DNA of 41,298 bases from Solemya velesiana gill symbiont. Its GTDB lineage: Bacteria; Pseudomonadota; Gammaproteobacteria; Chromatiales; Chromatiaceae. Position 1 is the stretch's first letter; the number at the start of each line of letters is the position of its first letter. The notes under the pieces were generated by a model that was not told the DNA's origin, did no database searches, and saw only the letters and a program-made list of their open reading frames with translations. Position numbers and translations under genes: made by a program. The DNA is taken from positions 1 through 41,298 of the forward strand of contig NZ_MPRJ01000009.1 of the NCBI RefSeq assembly GCF_002020805.1, written 5' to 3'. Positions 24,741-33,456 of the stretch are shown here, piece by piece.

Positions 24741-25260
24741 ATCGATGAACGCATCATCGGTTTCCTGCGCTTCCGTCCTGAACTGTTGTTCGATTTTGAT
24801 CCCGCCCACAACCCAGTGGCCTTTCCCTCCCCCCGCTCATGGGAGTTCCCCACCGTGGACTGCATAAGTTCACCGGGCACCCCAGCTGCTCCAGGGCACC
24901 CTGCAGGCCTGCGTGGGACCGGCAGCCGGTATCGAGCTGCACGCCTTCGTCAACAGCCTCGACCAGATGCCCGACCTGGACGCCATCGTCGCCGGTGAAG
25001 AGACCGCGGTCCCCGAAGAGATCGACCTGCAGTATGCCGTGGCCGCCGCCCTGGTGGGCCGCGCCGTGCGCTCCGAGGGCGACGCCAACCGCAACGAGAT
25101 CCTGGGCAATATCCTCGACTACGCCGGCTTCTTCCCCCACCGTGAGATGGGCGTGATGCTTGTCTCCGACATGCACCGGGCCATCGGCAACGCGGTATTT
25201 GAAGTACCCCAGTTCAGCAACTGGGCCCAGGCGATCTCCGACGTGATGCTGCTCGAGTAG
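24741..25260 (+). pseudogene. C-terminal fragment of the MoxR-type AAA ATPase, with two frameshifts
   Basis: Coding similarity resumes as FIDERIIGFLRFRPELLFDFD and PSPRSWEF in the first frame, passes to HRGLHKFTGHP in a second frame near 24855, and to LLQGTLQACVGPAAGIELHAF in a third near 24893, after which the frame is clean to TAG 25260. The FLRFRP and PSPRSW motifs are characteristic of the MoxR-type ATPases that are encoded next to DUF2201/VWA metallopeptidase-like proteins, and such a gene does follow 2 bases later. With its nucleotide-binding core deleted, the gene is dead. Confidence 0.75.
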
Positions 25261-25262
25261 GC

Positions 25263-26500
25263 ATGGATCTAAAGTAGAAAACAAGCTGGCAGCGGCCCGC
25301 ACCAAGCTGATCCTGGACAAGCCCTTTCTGGGCGCCCTGGTACTGCGCCTGCCGATGGAAGCGGCGGACCCCGAGTGGTGCAAAACCACGGCCACCGATG
25401 CCCGCAAGTTCTACTACAACGCCGAGTTTATCGAAGCCCTGAGCCTCGACGAGACCCAGTTCATGCTGGCCCACGACGCCCTGCACTGCGCCCTGTCCCA
25501 CTTCGCACGACGCCAGCACCGTAAAAAAAAACACCTCTGAGACCTAGCCTGCGACTACGCCGTCAATCCCCTGCTGGTGGACGAGGGCCTGAAGGCGCCG
25601 CCGGGCGCCCTGATCATGGAGGCCTACCGCGGCATGACAGCCGAGGAGATCTATCCCTGGCTCGAGGACGACGAGACCAAGGAGACCCTCGACACCCACG
25701 CCTACGACAAGGATAACCAGGAGGGCAGCGGCTCCGGCAAGACGGAGAAGGACCTCAGCAAGTCCCCGCCTCCCCCGTGCAAACCCCAGGACGAGCCCGC
25801 AGAAACTGCCCAGAAGCAGCCCAGCGAAGGTGAGAACGGTGCAGGCGAGCCGGAGCCCCTGACTCCCGACGAACAGGAAACCCTCTCTTTCCCGTGGCAG
25901 CAGCGCATGGCCGGTGCCGCACAGCAGGCGATGCAGGCGGGAAAAATGGGCGGTTCCCTGGCGCGCATGATCGACCACCTGCTGCAGCCACAACTGCCCT
26001 GGCGCATGCTGCTGGCCCACTATCTCACACCCTCCGCCCGAGACGACTACAGCTACATGCGCCCATCCAGACGCGAAGGCGAGTTCATATTGCCCAGCCT
26101 TCGCAGCCACCAGGTGGATATCGTGGTGGCACTGGATACCAGCGGTTCGATCAAGGAGCAGGAGTTCAGCGAGTTCCTGGCAGAGATCAACGCCCTCAAG
26201 GGGCAGGTCCGTGCAAGGGTCACCCTGCTGGCCTGCGATGCGGCACTCTCAGAAAACGGCCCCTGGGTATTCGAACCCTGGGAAGAGTTCACCCTGCCTG
26301 AATCATTCAAGGGCGGTGGCGGCACCAGCTTCAAGCCGGTCTTTGAATGGGTGGACAGTGCAGGATTCCGTCCCGAGTCCCTGGTATATTTCACCGATGC
26401 GGAGGGTGAGTTCCCCGAGACTCCCCCTGGCTATCCGGTGATCTGGCTGGTCAAGGGCAAACAGGAGGTTCCCTGGGGACAGCGCATCCAGCTTAACTAG
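25263..26500 (+). pseudogene. VWA-domain protein with DUF2201 N-terminus, broken by frameshift and TGA
   Basis: This is the partner normally encoded after the MoxR-type ATPase. The N-terminal putative metallopeptidase domain includes LAHDALHCALSHFARR (residues 70-85 approx.) and the C-terminal domain a VWA-type MIDAS start (ALDTSGSIK). Two lesions are seen. ATG 25263 is out of frame with the body and hits TAG at 25275, needing a one-base change near 25270. Then TGA at 25538-25540 interrupts HRKKKHL-stop-DLACDYAVNP, where relatives have tryptophan, so TGG to TGA is likely. A nine-A run lies at 25523-25531 but the frame is conserved across it. A 307-codon open part remains from GTG 25577, lacking the first domain. 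Confidence 0.75.
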
Positions 26501-26518
26501 GGCCTGTTAACAGACCCT
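26499..26518. repeat. Palindromic repeat element, copy 2 (one mismatch)
   Basis: AGGGCCTGTTAACAGACCCT overlaps the last two bases of the VWA gene stop codon and differs from the copy at 21225-21244 at one base. The shared core contains GTTAAC. See copy 1. Confidence 0.72.
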
Positions 26519-26560
26519 TAGACGGAACTAAACCGTAACCACCGGGTCTTCTTAACCACG

Positions 26561-28054
26561 ATGCACAACCACAATACATTAAGAAGAGGTTCACACCGAC
26601 GGCTGGTTGCCCTGATCTGTACACTTTTTTTCTACGCCAGCATCCTGTCCCCGACACATGCCCACGAGCAGACCCTGCCTGAAATCGGCGCCCCCTCCGG
26701 CAGTGTTCTGACCCCTTCCGAAGAGCAGAAACTGGGGCAGGCTTTCATGCGCAGCATCCGCAAGACCATGGATCTGCTGGATGACCCCCTGGCAAACAGC
26801 TATATCCAATCCCTGGGCAATCGGCTTGCGCAGCAGACCGGCTCTACAGCAGGCAGTTACAACTTCTTCATTGTCGACAATCCCCAGGTCAATGCCTTTG
26901 CCGGCCCGGCAGGCAATATCGGGGTCTATACCGGGCTGATCACCACCACCGAATCGGAAAGTGAACTCGCTTCGGTGATGGCGCACGAAATCGCCCATGT
27001 AAGCCAGAATCACCTGGTACGAACCTATGACGCGGTCAGCCGTATGAGCGTGCCTGCCGCAGCCATGATCCTGGCTGCCATCGTGATTGGTGCAGCCGCC
27101 AACAATCCGGATGCAGCTGTCGCAGCAGCAACCGGAATCCAGGCCGGCATGGTACAACGCCAGATCAACTTTACCCGCAACCACGAAGAGGAAGCCGACA
27201 ATATCGGGATACAGATCCTGGCTGCGGCGGATTTCGACCCCCGCTCGATGCCTGTGTTCTTCGACCGTATGGGGCAGGCAACGCGGCTATATGACACGGG
27301 GCAATTGCCGGAGTTTCTGCGCACTCATCCAGTCACCAGCAATCGCATTGCCGATGCCCACGGCAGGGCCGACCAATACCGCTACAGGCAGCGCCCGGAC
27401 AGCCTTGAATATCACCTGCTGCGCGCGCAGTTGAAAGCAAGCGAATTCACCCAGGATAAAAATGCCGTTCAGTTCTTCGGAAGCTCGCTGCGGGATGGAC
27501 GCTACCGAAACGAAGAGGGCCAGCGCTACGGTTACATGCTGTCACTGATAGCTGCCAGGGAGATGGACCGAGCCCGTGAGCAGCTCAACATACTGCTGAA
27601 ACAGCGGCCCCAGCAGATTCACTACATTGTTGCCGACGCCCTGCTGCTCAAGAAAACCGGCCAGCCTGACCAGGGCATAGCTGCATTGATAGACGGGCTG
27701 ACCCTGTATCCCGGCAACTACCCCCTGACCATCTACCTTGCGCAATCACTGCTGGAAGCAGGTCGACCTGCCGAAGCGATTCCGGTCCTGGAAAAGCAGG
27801 TGGCTGGCCATCCTGACGACAGCTCCCTCTACAAGCTTCTCGCCCAGGCAGCCGGGGACAGTGGCGATACAACACTGGGGCGCCAGTACCTCGCCGAATA
27901 CCACTACCATTCCGGCAATCTCGAACCGGCGATGCAGCAACTTCAACTGGCCCTGAGTGACAGGAAACTGGATTACTACCGCAGTGCAAAAATGGCAGCG
28001 CGATTGAAACTGATCCGCCAGGAACTGGCCGATCTCAAAAAGCGCGGGAAATAG
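26561..28054 (+). CDS. bepA: BepA-like periplasmic M48 metalloprotease/chaperone with TPR domain
   Basis: This 497-residue protein has an N-terminal hydrophobic signal (residues 14-34), an M48 zinc protease domain with HEIAH at residues 142-146 and the third ligand in HEEEAD near 208-213, and a helical TPR-type C-terminal half from about residue 320. This is the architecture of BepA (YfgC), which supports LptD and BamA assembly in the outer membrane and degrades stalled substrates. The length agrees with E. coli BepA (487). The start ATG 26561 precedes a basic N-region. It lies 60 bases after the decayed VWA gene and 380 before soxY, and is probably monocistronic. Confidence 0.88.
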   Translation: MHNHNTLRRGSHRRLVALICTLFFYASILSPTHAHEQTLPEIGAPSGSVLTPSEEQKLGQAFMRSIRKTMDLLDDPLANSYIQSLGNRLAQQTGSTAGSYNFFIVDNPQVNAFAGPAGNIGVYTGLITTTESESELASVMAHEIAHVSQNHLVRTYDAVSRMSVPAAAMILAAIVIGAAANNPDAAVAAATGIQAGMVQRQINFTRNHEEEADNIGIQILAAADFDPRSMPVFFDRMGQATRLYDTGQLPEFLRTHPVTSNRIADAHGRADQYRYRQRPDSLEYHLLRAQLKASEFTQDKNAVQFFGSSLRDGRYRNEEGQRYGYMLSLIAAREMDRAREQLNILLKQRPQQIHYIVADALLLKKTGQPDQGIAALIDGLTLYPGNYPLTIYLAQSLLEAGRPAEAIPVLEKQVAGHPDDSSLYKLLAQAAGDSGDTTLGRQYLAEYHYHSGNLEPAMQQLQLALSDRKLDYYRSAKMAARLKLIRQELADLKKRGK

Positions 28055-28434
28055 TGCTTCGGGAGGCTAAAAACCACAATCATCGTACTCGTTTTACACT
28101 TTGCCAATATCATCGGTTCAGGTATGCTTAAGGGTTATTAGGGTTTAAAAACGCATTAGCGTCAGCAACAAGACGGCACCGATTCCAGAAGGGCAACCTC
28201 CTGGGACAGGCGATAAAAGCAATGCCGCAACAGGCTGGATCCCTAACTGAAGGAGGCAGTAGAAGTTACGCAACCGGATGTCCGGCAAATCCGCCAGCAA
28301 AACATCCGCTCCCGTCTCGGTTACCGCCTTGCATTTTTAAGAGACGCCAGGATCTCCCGTGGAACTTCCTGGCAATTAATCACTCTTAAATAATGGTTTT
28401 TTAAATTCGATTTCCTCGTAATAGGAGAGACAAG
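28055..28434 (+). promoter_or_regulatory. Leader region upstream of soxY without a gene
   Basis: These 380 bases contain no convincing frame. The central part (about 28180-28330) is GC-rich with several short complementary stretches (for example CCTCC at 28197 and GGAGG at 28251; GGATGTCCGGC near 28276), so a structured 5' leader is possible. I compared it by eye with cyclic di-GMP, cobalamin and TPP aptamer consensus and found no match. The last 60 bases are AT-rich and end with the soxY ribosome site. Confidence 0.4.
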
Positions 28435-28917
28435 ATGGAAATGAACATGAAACGCCGAATCTTTGTAAAAGGTTCCGTCGCAGCCGGTGCGCTGGGCGTG
28501 GCAGTCGGTGCCGGCCTGCTAACTCCTAAAGCAGTACTCGCCGCCTGGCCTAAAGAGGCCTTCGAAGCCAAAAAGGTTGCAGACGCATTGTCCGCACTCT
28601 ACGGTACCGGTGATACCACAGAGAGCGGCGACATCAAGATCAAGGCACCCGATATCGCGGAAAACGGTGCGGTAGTACCGATCACCGTAACCGTATCCAC
28701 CGACATGGCAGGTGTGGAGTCCATCTCCATCATCGCAGCCAACAATCCCGCACCCCTGGTCGCCAGCTTCAACATGGGCGAAGGCGCAATGGGTTTTGTC
28801 TCCACCCGAATCAAAATGGGTAAGACCGGTGATGTCATCGCTGTCGTCAAATCAGGCGGCAAGCTGCAGAGCAACCGTAAAGAAGTCAAGGTCACCATCG
28901 GTGGCTGCGGTGGCTAA
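28435..28917 (+). CDS. soxY: SoxY, sulfur-carrying subunit of the Sox system
   Basis: The 160-residue precursor has a Tat signal (KRRIFVKGS, residues 6-14, then an alanine/glycine-rich hydrophobic stretch) and ends in the swinging-arm motif GGCGG, whose cysteine covalently binds sulfur intermediates. SoxYZ carries thiosulfate or sulfide sulfur in the periplasm for SoxAX, SoxB and, if present, SoxCD. No other sox gene is in the window; in dsr-bearing organisms lacking SoxCD, SoxYZ typically passes sulfur towards stored sulfur globules. AGGAG lies 7 bases before ATG 28435. Confidence 0.96.
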   Translation: MEMNMKRRIFVKGSVAAGALGVAVGAGLLTPKAVLAAWPKEAFEAKKVADALSALYGTGDTTESGDIKIKAPDIAENGAVVPITVTVSTDMAGVESISIIAANNPAPLVASFNMGEGAMGFVSTRIKMGKTGDVIAVVKSGGKLQSNRKEVKVTIGGCGG

Positions 28918-28972
28918 GGCCTGGCGCCTCAGCTGACATACACCAAAGACAACAGAATTCGAGGTAACAGAC

Positions 28973-29290
28973 ATGGCTAAGAAATCCATCAAGATCCGCG
29001 CTAAGGAAAAAGGTGGCGTGGTGACCGTGAAGTCACTTATGACCCACCCCATGCAGATCGGCGGTCAGAAGGACAAGAAAACCGGCAAACCCATCCCCGC
29101 ACACTTCATCCAGGAAGTGAACTGCGAGGCCAATGGTAAAAACGTGATGTCCGCACTGTTCAGCGGCGGCGTGTCCAAGAACCCCTATCTCTCCTTCAAG
29201 TTCTCTGGCGCCAAGAAAGGCGACATGATGAAGCTGAGCTGGGTGGACAACCAGGGCAACACCGACTCTGCTGAAGCCAAGATCGGCTAA
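28973..29290 (+). CDS. soxZ: SoxZ, partner subunit of SoxY
   Basis: This 105-residue protein is SoxZ, forming the SoxYZ heterodimer. It starts with KSIKIRAKEKGGVVTVKSL and has the family motif TKPIPAHFIQEV-like (TGKPIPAHFIQEVNCEANG) and an immunoglobulin-like beta pattern. There is no signal peptide, as usual, because it is exported with SoxY. GAGG lies before ATG 28973, 55 bases after the soxY stop. A strong terminator follows. Confidence 0.96.
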   Translation: MAKKSIKIRAKEKGGVVTVKSLMTHPMQIGGQKDKKTGKPIPAHFIQEVNCEANGKNVMSALFSGGVSKNPYLSFKFSGAKKGDMMKLSWVDNQGNTDSAEAKIG

Positions 29291-29304
29291 CAGCTGCAGC
29301 CCTG

Positions 29305-29341
29305 AAAAAAACCGCGCTCCTATCCGGGAGCGCGGTTTTTT
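29305..29341. terminator. Bidirectional intrinsic terminator after soxZ
   Basis: Arms CCGCGCTCC (29312-29320) and GGAGCGCGG (29327-29335) with loop TATCCG are flanked by seven A and six T. It ends the soxYZ transcript and, from the other side, the transcript of the gene at 29368-30468. Confidence 0.9.
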
Positions 29342-29367
29342 CTTGCCTGAAAGAACGGGAGTGAGTA

Positions 29368-30468
29368 TTACTTTTCCTGCTTTTCCTCCTCGTCCAGGTC
29401 GATCACTTCATCTTCGTCCAGATCGATTACCTCATCCTCTTCCGATTGTTCGAGATCTTCGCCCAACTCGAGGCCCTCCGGCTCATCAACCTCATCTGAA
29501 ACAGGCGCCTCTGACGCCGCAACCTCTTCCTCCACAGGCGGTTCCACTGCGGGCGTCTCAACAGCAGGAGCAGGCTCTTCTTCCTGAACAGCCGCATCTT
29601 CTGTGGTTACCTCTATCTCGGCAACCTCTTCGCCCTGGCTCTCGAGTATGTCCTGTTCCACCTCATCCCAATCGACTTCATCCAGCTCACCCACTTCCTT
29701 GATCTCTTCATCCTCTACCAGGAGATCCAGTTCCGGTTCGGAAACTGCCTCGCTTGGAGGCGCTATCTCCTCTTCAGCGATTGCCACCTCGACGGCTTCG
29801 GGCTCAACGGACGCTTCCTCCATACCCGCTGCAGACCGAGCGGCTTCCTGCTGGGCCGCCTCAGCCTGGAACATCTTGAGCATCTTCTCCTTGTCGAGGT
29901 CGGCTCCCGTACCACCGCCATACATCGAGGCGTACTCGTTGAGCATACGGCTCATGGTATCCATGGTGATTCTCAACTCTTCCGAGAGACGTGCATTCTC
30001 CTCGCGCAACACCTTCAGTTCGTCACTCTCGTCTACTTCGATTTCCTGCACCCGCGCCGTCTGGGACTCTTTGTGCACTACGGTTACGCCAGCCTCGGGA
30101 ATGGCCAGGTCCCGGTAAGGGGCGACCGAACTCTCAAAGTCCACCGCGAAGTTCTCAAAGGCGTCGGCATCCCGGTTCAGGTAGGCATTGATTATGGTCT
30201 GGTAGAGAAACTTCTCGGCATGGTCGATCATCACCGTTGACGACTCCAACGGCTCATCCGTTATTCCGTACTTCTCATTCAGAATCTCACGGGTCTCACC
30301 CTTGCGGCGCTCCTCGTCACTCTTTATTCGTTCAATGAGCTTGCGCGCGGCATCACGATCCCGGCGCTTCTTCAGTATGCTCAAAACCACCATTACCACC
30401 ATGCCGACGGTGGTCACGAACAACAGTTCGCCCATAAACAGTAACAGCAGCGGATGCACTTCAATCAT
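29368..30468 (-). CDS. Membrane-anchored, highly acidic protein of unknown function
   Basis: The 366-residue protein begins MIEVHPLLLLFMGELLFVTT, with one transmembrane helix at about residues 6-31, then a basic helical region, probable coiled coil (about 155-200) and a long C-terminal tail dominated by Glu, Asp, Val and Pro. The tail ends with a duplicated EDEVIDLD unit. ATG 30468 starts 4 bases after the stop of the VWA gene, with GAGGAATGAG overlapping that stop, so the two are translationally coupled and probably partners in the inner membrane. I do not recognise the family. The acidic, repeat-rich tail suggests an interaction or disordered segment. Confidence 0.7.
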   Translation of the reverse strand: MIEVHPLLLLFMGELLFVTTVGMVVMVVLSILKKRRDRDAARKLIERIKSDEERRKGETREILNEKYGITDEPLESSTVMIDHAEKFLYQTIINAYLNRDADAFENFAVDFESSVAPYRDLAIPEAGVTVVHKESQTARVQEIEVDESDELKVLREENARLSEELRITMDTMSRMLNEYASMYGGGTGADLDKEKMLKMFQAEAAQQEAARSAAGMEEASVEPEAVEVAIAEEEIAPPSEAVSEPELDLLVEDEEIKEVGELDEVDWDEVEQDILESQGEEVAEIEVTTEDAAVQEEEPAPAVETPAVEPPVEEEVAASEAPVSDEVDEPEGLELGEDLEQSEEDEVIDLDEDEVIDLDEEEKQEK

Positions 30469-30472
30469 CGAC

Positions 30473-32329
30473 TCATTCCTCTGCCTTCTCCGCCGGCTCT
30501 TCACTCTCTTCAACCGAGGTCTCGGCTGCCGCGATCTCGGCGGTTTTATCATCCACCAGCTTCACCTGGTTCCGGGCTTTCGCCCTGCGCATCAGCCAAA
30601 AGGCAATTCCACCGCCGATGATCAACACCAGGTTGACGCTGCCGAACACCCAGCCTGTCAGCGCCCAGACATCCATCCCTTCCTCAACGGGCTCTTCCGG
30701 CTCCGGTTCAGGCGCTGGCTCGGGTTCAGGTTCCGGTTCAGGTGGTGGAGGCGGTGCCACACCCTCGATCTCAACCGGCCGCAGGGCCAGTTCCAGTGCG
30801 TTGCCTGATTGCGTCATACCCGAGAAGTTCACCTTCAGCGACCAATTTCCCTCAAGGCTGGTCCGGTCCACCCAGGTCTCCAGGCTCACGCCATCCATAC
30901 CGGGCAGCAGCATAACGGGCCGCTCCTGTCCCTCTGCGGAGATCAGCATACCGCTCACGCTGACCGACTCCATATCCATGACCTCGGCCATGGGGATGAC
31001 CTTTACCAACACCCCGGGCTTGCCTACCTGTTCCTGGTCCGTGCTTTCCAGGGAGAGCGGGGCGGTCAACTCAACAAACTGCCTGCGTTCGCGCTGAAAG
31101 GTCTTGCCCTCGGCCGTCACGATCACCTCGACCTTCCCCGACGCCATGCCTTCACCCACAGAGAGAGTGAAGATGCCATCCACGGCCGTCTCGTCCGCAT
31201 CCTTGCCGTCATCAAATACGGGGCGGGGCTCGCCTACCCCTTCTGCATCAATATGCTCTCCCTTGAGATCCAGCACGCTCAGGAACTCACCTTCAGTGAT
31301 CGTCTTGCCCTTGTCGGTGAATTGGATCTCCATGGGCACTGTCTCACCCTGCACCAGTCGGTTGGGCAGATCGGTGGTATTCATCTTCAGGTTGGTGACC
31401 ACCATAACCCGGTTGTCGGGATCTACAGCAGCCTGGATCTTCCAGGTGCCTATCTTGGGTTTGGTAATGGTCAGTAGATCGTACCCCTCGTCCCGGTGCC
31501 AATTGACCGTATTCGGGGCACTTTCCGAATTGAACGACGCCCCCTCGGGGTCGACAATGGTGGTGGGGTTGGCATCTTCATCCCGGAACACCAGCAACGT
31601 CACCTCCTCCACGCTGTCGTCAACCAGGAACTGGTTCTCCTTCAGCGGCAGGGTGTCGGGACAACCTACCTTTTCGAACATGCGCAGGAAGATGCGCTGG
31701 AGCTGCTCCGCATCGTCCACCTGCTCGTACCAGCCACCACTCTCGGCGGCCATGGCGCGCATCAGCTCATGGTCTGCATTTTCGGAGAGGGCGATGGTGT
31801 GAATCTTGGCATCATGCCCACTGATGACCGGCAGTAGCTTCTGCAACACGCGATTGCGGGATTCGGTGTTCTTTTTGGCGTCCTTGGAGATGTCCATCAT
31901 GCCGTCGGTAAGCAGAATGAGGTGGCGCTGGTATTTCTCGCTTGCCCCCTTCCAGTCGGCAGTGGAACGCTTCAGCGCCTCTTCAACATTGGTGAACAGC
32001 CCCCGGGAGTGTATCTCCGAGGCGCCCTTGCGCGCCCTGGCCTTCCACGCCGTATCCACTTTGCCAAGTGGAACCTGCATATTGACGTACTGACCGAAGG
32101 TCCACACACCGGCCCTCGAGTCCTCCGGCAGCAAGCCCACCAACAGCCTGAGCGCCGGCCGTCGCAGGTTGCGTGGGTCGTTTTTCTTCATGCTCCCCGA
32201 GACATCGATAAGCACCCGCACATCCGGACTATCAATTTCCTGGGGGGCGGCAACGGCGGAAGAGCCGAGCAACATACATACTGCCAGCACAAAAGCCTGA
32301 AGCATGGTGTGCCTGATTGTTTTTATCAT
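30473..32329 (-). CDS. VWA-domain protein, periplasmic, C-terminally anchored (TIGR03503-like)
   Basis: The 618-residue protein has a signal peptide (residues 1-28), a von Willebrand A domain starting at about residue 35 with the MIDAS motif DVSGSM, a beta-rich middle region, then a Pro-Glu repeat segment (PEPEPEPEPAPEPEPEEP, about 535-555) and a C-terminal transmembrane helix near 567-585 followed by a basic/acidic cytoplasmic tail. It resembles the uncharacterised TIGR03503 family of VWA proteins. MIDAS domains bind metal-dependent protein ligands, but no ligand is evident. Translational coupling to the acidic membrane protein suggests that they form one complex. Confidence 0.8.
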   Translation of the reverse strand: MIKTIRHTMLQAFVLAVCMLLGSSAVAAPQEIDSPDVRVLIDVSGSMKKNDPRNLRRPALRLLVGLLPEDSRAGVWTFGQYVNMQVPLGKVDTAWKARARKGASEIHSRGLFTNVEEALKRSTADWKGASEKYQRHLILLTDGMMDISKDAKKNTESRNRVLQKLLPVISGHDAKIHTIALSENADHELMRAMAAESGGWYEQVDDAEQLQRIFLRMFEKVGCPDTLPLKENQFLVDDSVEEVTLLVFRDEDANPTTIVDPEGASFNSESAPNTVNWHRDEGYDLLTITKPKIGTWKIQAAVDPDNRVMVVTNLKMNTTDLPNRLVQGETVPMEIQFTDKGKTITEGEFLSVLDLKGEHIDAEGVGEPRPVFDDGKDADETAVDGIFTLSVGEGMASGKVEVIVTAEGKTFQRERRQFVELTAPLSLESTDQEQVGKPGVLVKVIPMAEVMDMESVSVSGMLISAEGQERPVMLLPGMDGVSLETWVDRTSLEGNWSLKVNFSGMTQSGNALELALRPVEIEGVAPPPPPEPEPEPEPAPEPEPEEPVEEGMDVWALTGWVFGSVNLVLIIGGGIAFWLMRRAKARNQVKLVDDKTAEIAAAETSVEESEEPAEKAEE

Positions 32330-32438
32330 CCGTTTGTATCCAGACGTATCCCTACAGTCCTTAACGACACTTTATAGAAAAGACTTTAGCTTTTTTTAAT
32401 ATCAGACTACCACAAAGGAGATCACCTGCCCGATACAC

Positions 32439-33344
32439 TCACCTGGAAGAGCGGGCATAGAGCCTGGAAGGACGGCCATGCTGGGTACGAAAGCGCTTAT
32501 AGCTCCACAGGTATTGTGAAAGATTACGACAAATGCACTGTTCCAACCCTTTGTTCAACGCCGTCGCTGCAACCAGGGGATCATCATCAACCATACCTTC
32601 CGGCGCGGGGAGCCAGTGCATACGGAACCCGCGCCCCCAGGGCAGCCGTTCTGCAAACCAGAACAAGACGGGCGCCCCGCTCTTCCTGGCAAGCCGGTTG
32701 ATCAGCACCATGGTGGAAGCCAAGTTGCCGAAAAATGGCGCCTCGACACCACCCTGCTTACCCGTCACGGAGGGCTCCTGGTCACAGAACACCAGGATCG
32801 CTTCATGGCGTGAGAGCGCCGAGTAGAGTGCCTTTACCCCCTTGGTGGTGGTCGGGACCAGTTCAGACCCGGAACTGCTGCGTCCCTGGGTCATCATACT
32901 CTCCACGGCATGCAATTTGGGTGGCTTATAGAGTGCTGTATTCTGGATGAAAGTGGACAGGTAATGCGGCCCAAGCTCCCAGTTGCCCAAGTGCGGCCCG
33001 GCGACGATCAACCCCTTCTGTTGAGCCAGCGCTTCATCCAAAATGGCCTGTGAACCCTCGGCCAGCTCAATCTTCTCGATCCAGCGCGCAGGGTCGCCAC
33101 TCCACATGGCGGGCATCTCCACCAGTGTCCTGGCATTTTCCACCAGGCTCTGGCGCAGCAACAGCCGTCGCTCACCATCGGTGAGTTCAGGCAGGCAGAG
33201 GGCGATATTTATTTGTGCCGCTTTCTTCTGCTCATTGGAGAAAAGATAACTGACCCACCCCATCAAGCCGCCAATCATCTGGGCAACCGAGAGCGGCAGC
33301 TTGGCAAGCAGCTCCAGGGTATAAATAATTAACTTGTCTCTCAT
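32439..33344 (-). CDS. LpxL/HtrB-family lipid A (lysophospholipid) acyltransferase
   Basis: The 301-residue enzyme belongs to the LpxL/LpxM family of inner-membrane acyltransferases that add secondary fatty acids to lipid A. The catalytic HX4E motif is His118 to Glu123 (GPHLGNWELG). The N-terminal hydrophobic segment (residues 6-35 region) anchors it. Other family marks include VFCDQEPS and APFFGN, and W-Y-R near the end (LWSYKRFR). Which acyl chain or whether it acts in lipid A or another lipid is not decided. It is divergent from the rhodanese gene, with 112 bases between starts. Confidence 0.88.
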   Translation of the reverse strand: MRDKLIIYTLELLAKLPLSVAQMIGGLMGWVSYLFSNEQKKAAQINIALCLPELTDGERRLLLRQSLVENARTLVEMPAMWSGDPARWIEKIELAEGSQAILDEALAQQKGLIVAGPHLGNWELGPHYLSTFIQNTALYKPPKLHAVESMMTQGRSSSGSELVPTTTKGVKALYSALSRHEAILVFCDQEPSVTGKQGGVEAPFFGNLASTMVLINRLARKSGAPVLFWFAERLPWGRGFRMHWLPAPEGMVDDDPLVAATALNKGLEQCICRNLSQYLWSYKRFRTQHGRPSRLYARSSR

Positions 33345-33456
33345 AAAAACTGTTTATATAATTTTCAAGAACTACATTATACCGGGCGAAGCAAAAAATA
33401 ACGGATATAAAAACAACTCCGCCGGTGATTACCGCCAAAAGGCGAGGAGTACAGAC

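Noticed and set aside
28180-28330. A cyclic di-GMP or other known riboswitch before soxY
   Set aside because: Conserved aptamer cores such as GGGACGCAAAG are absent; only loose similarity in short G/C motifs is seen.
29400-29450. EDEVIDLD coding repeat as an independent DNA repeat element
   Set aside because: It is in frame in the acidic tail and explained by protein repetition.
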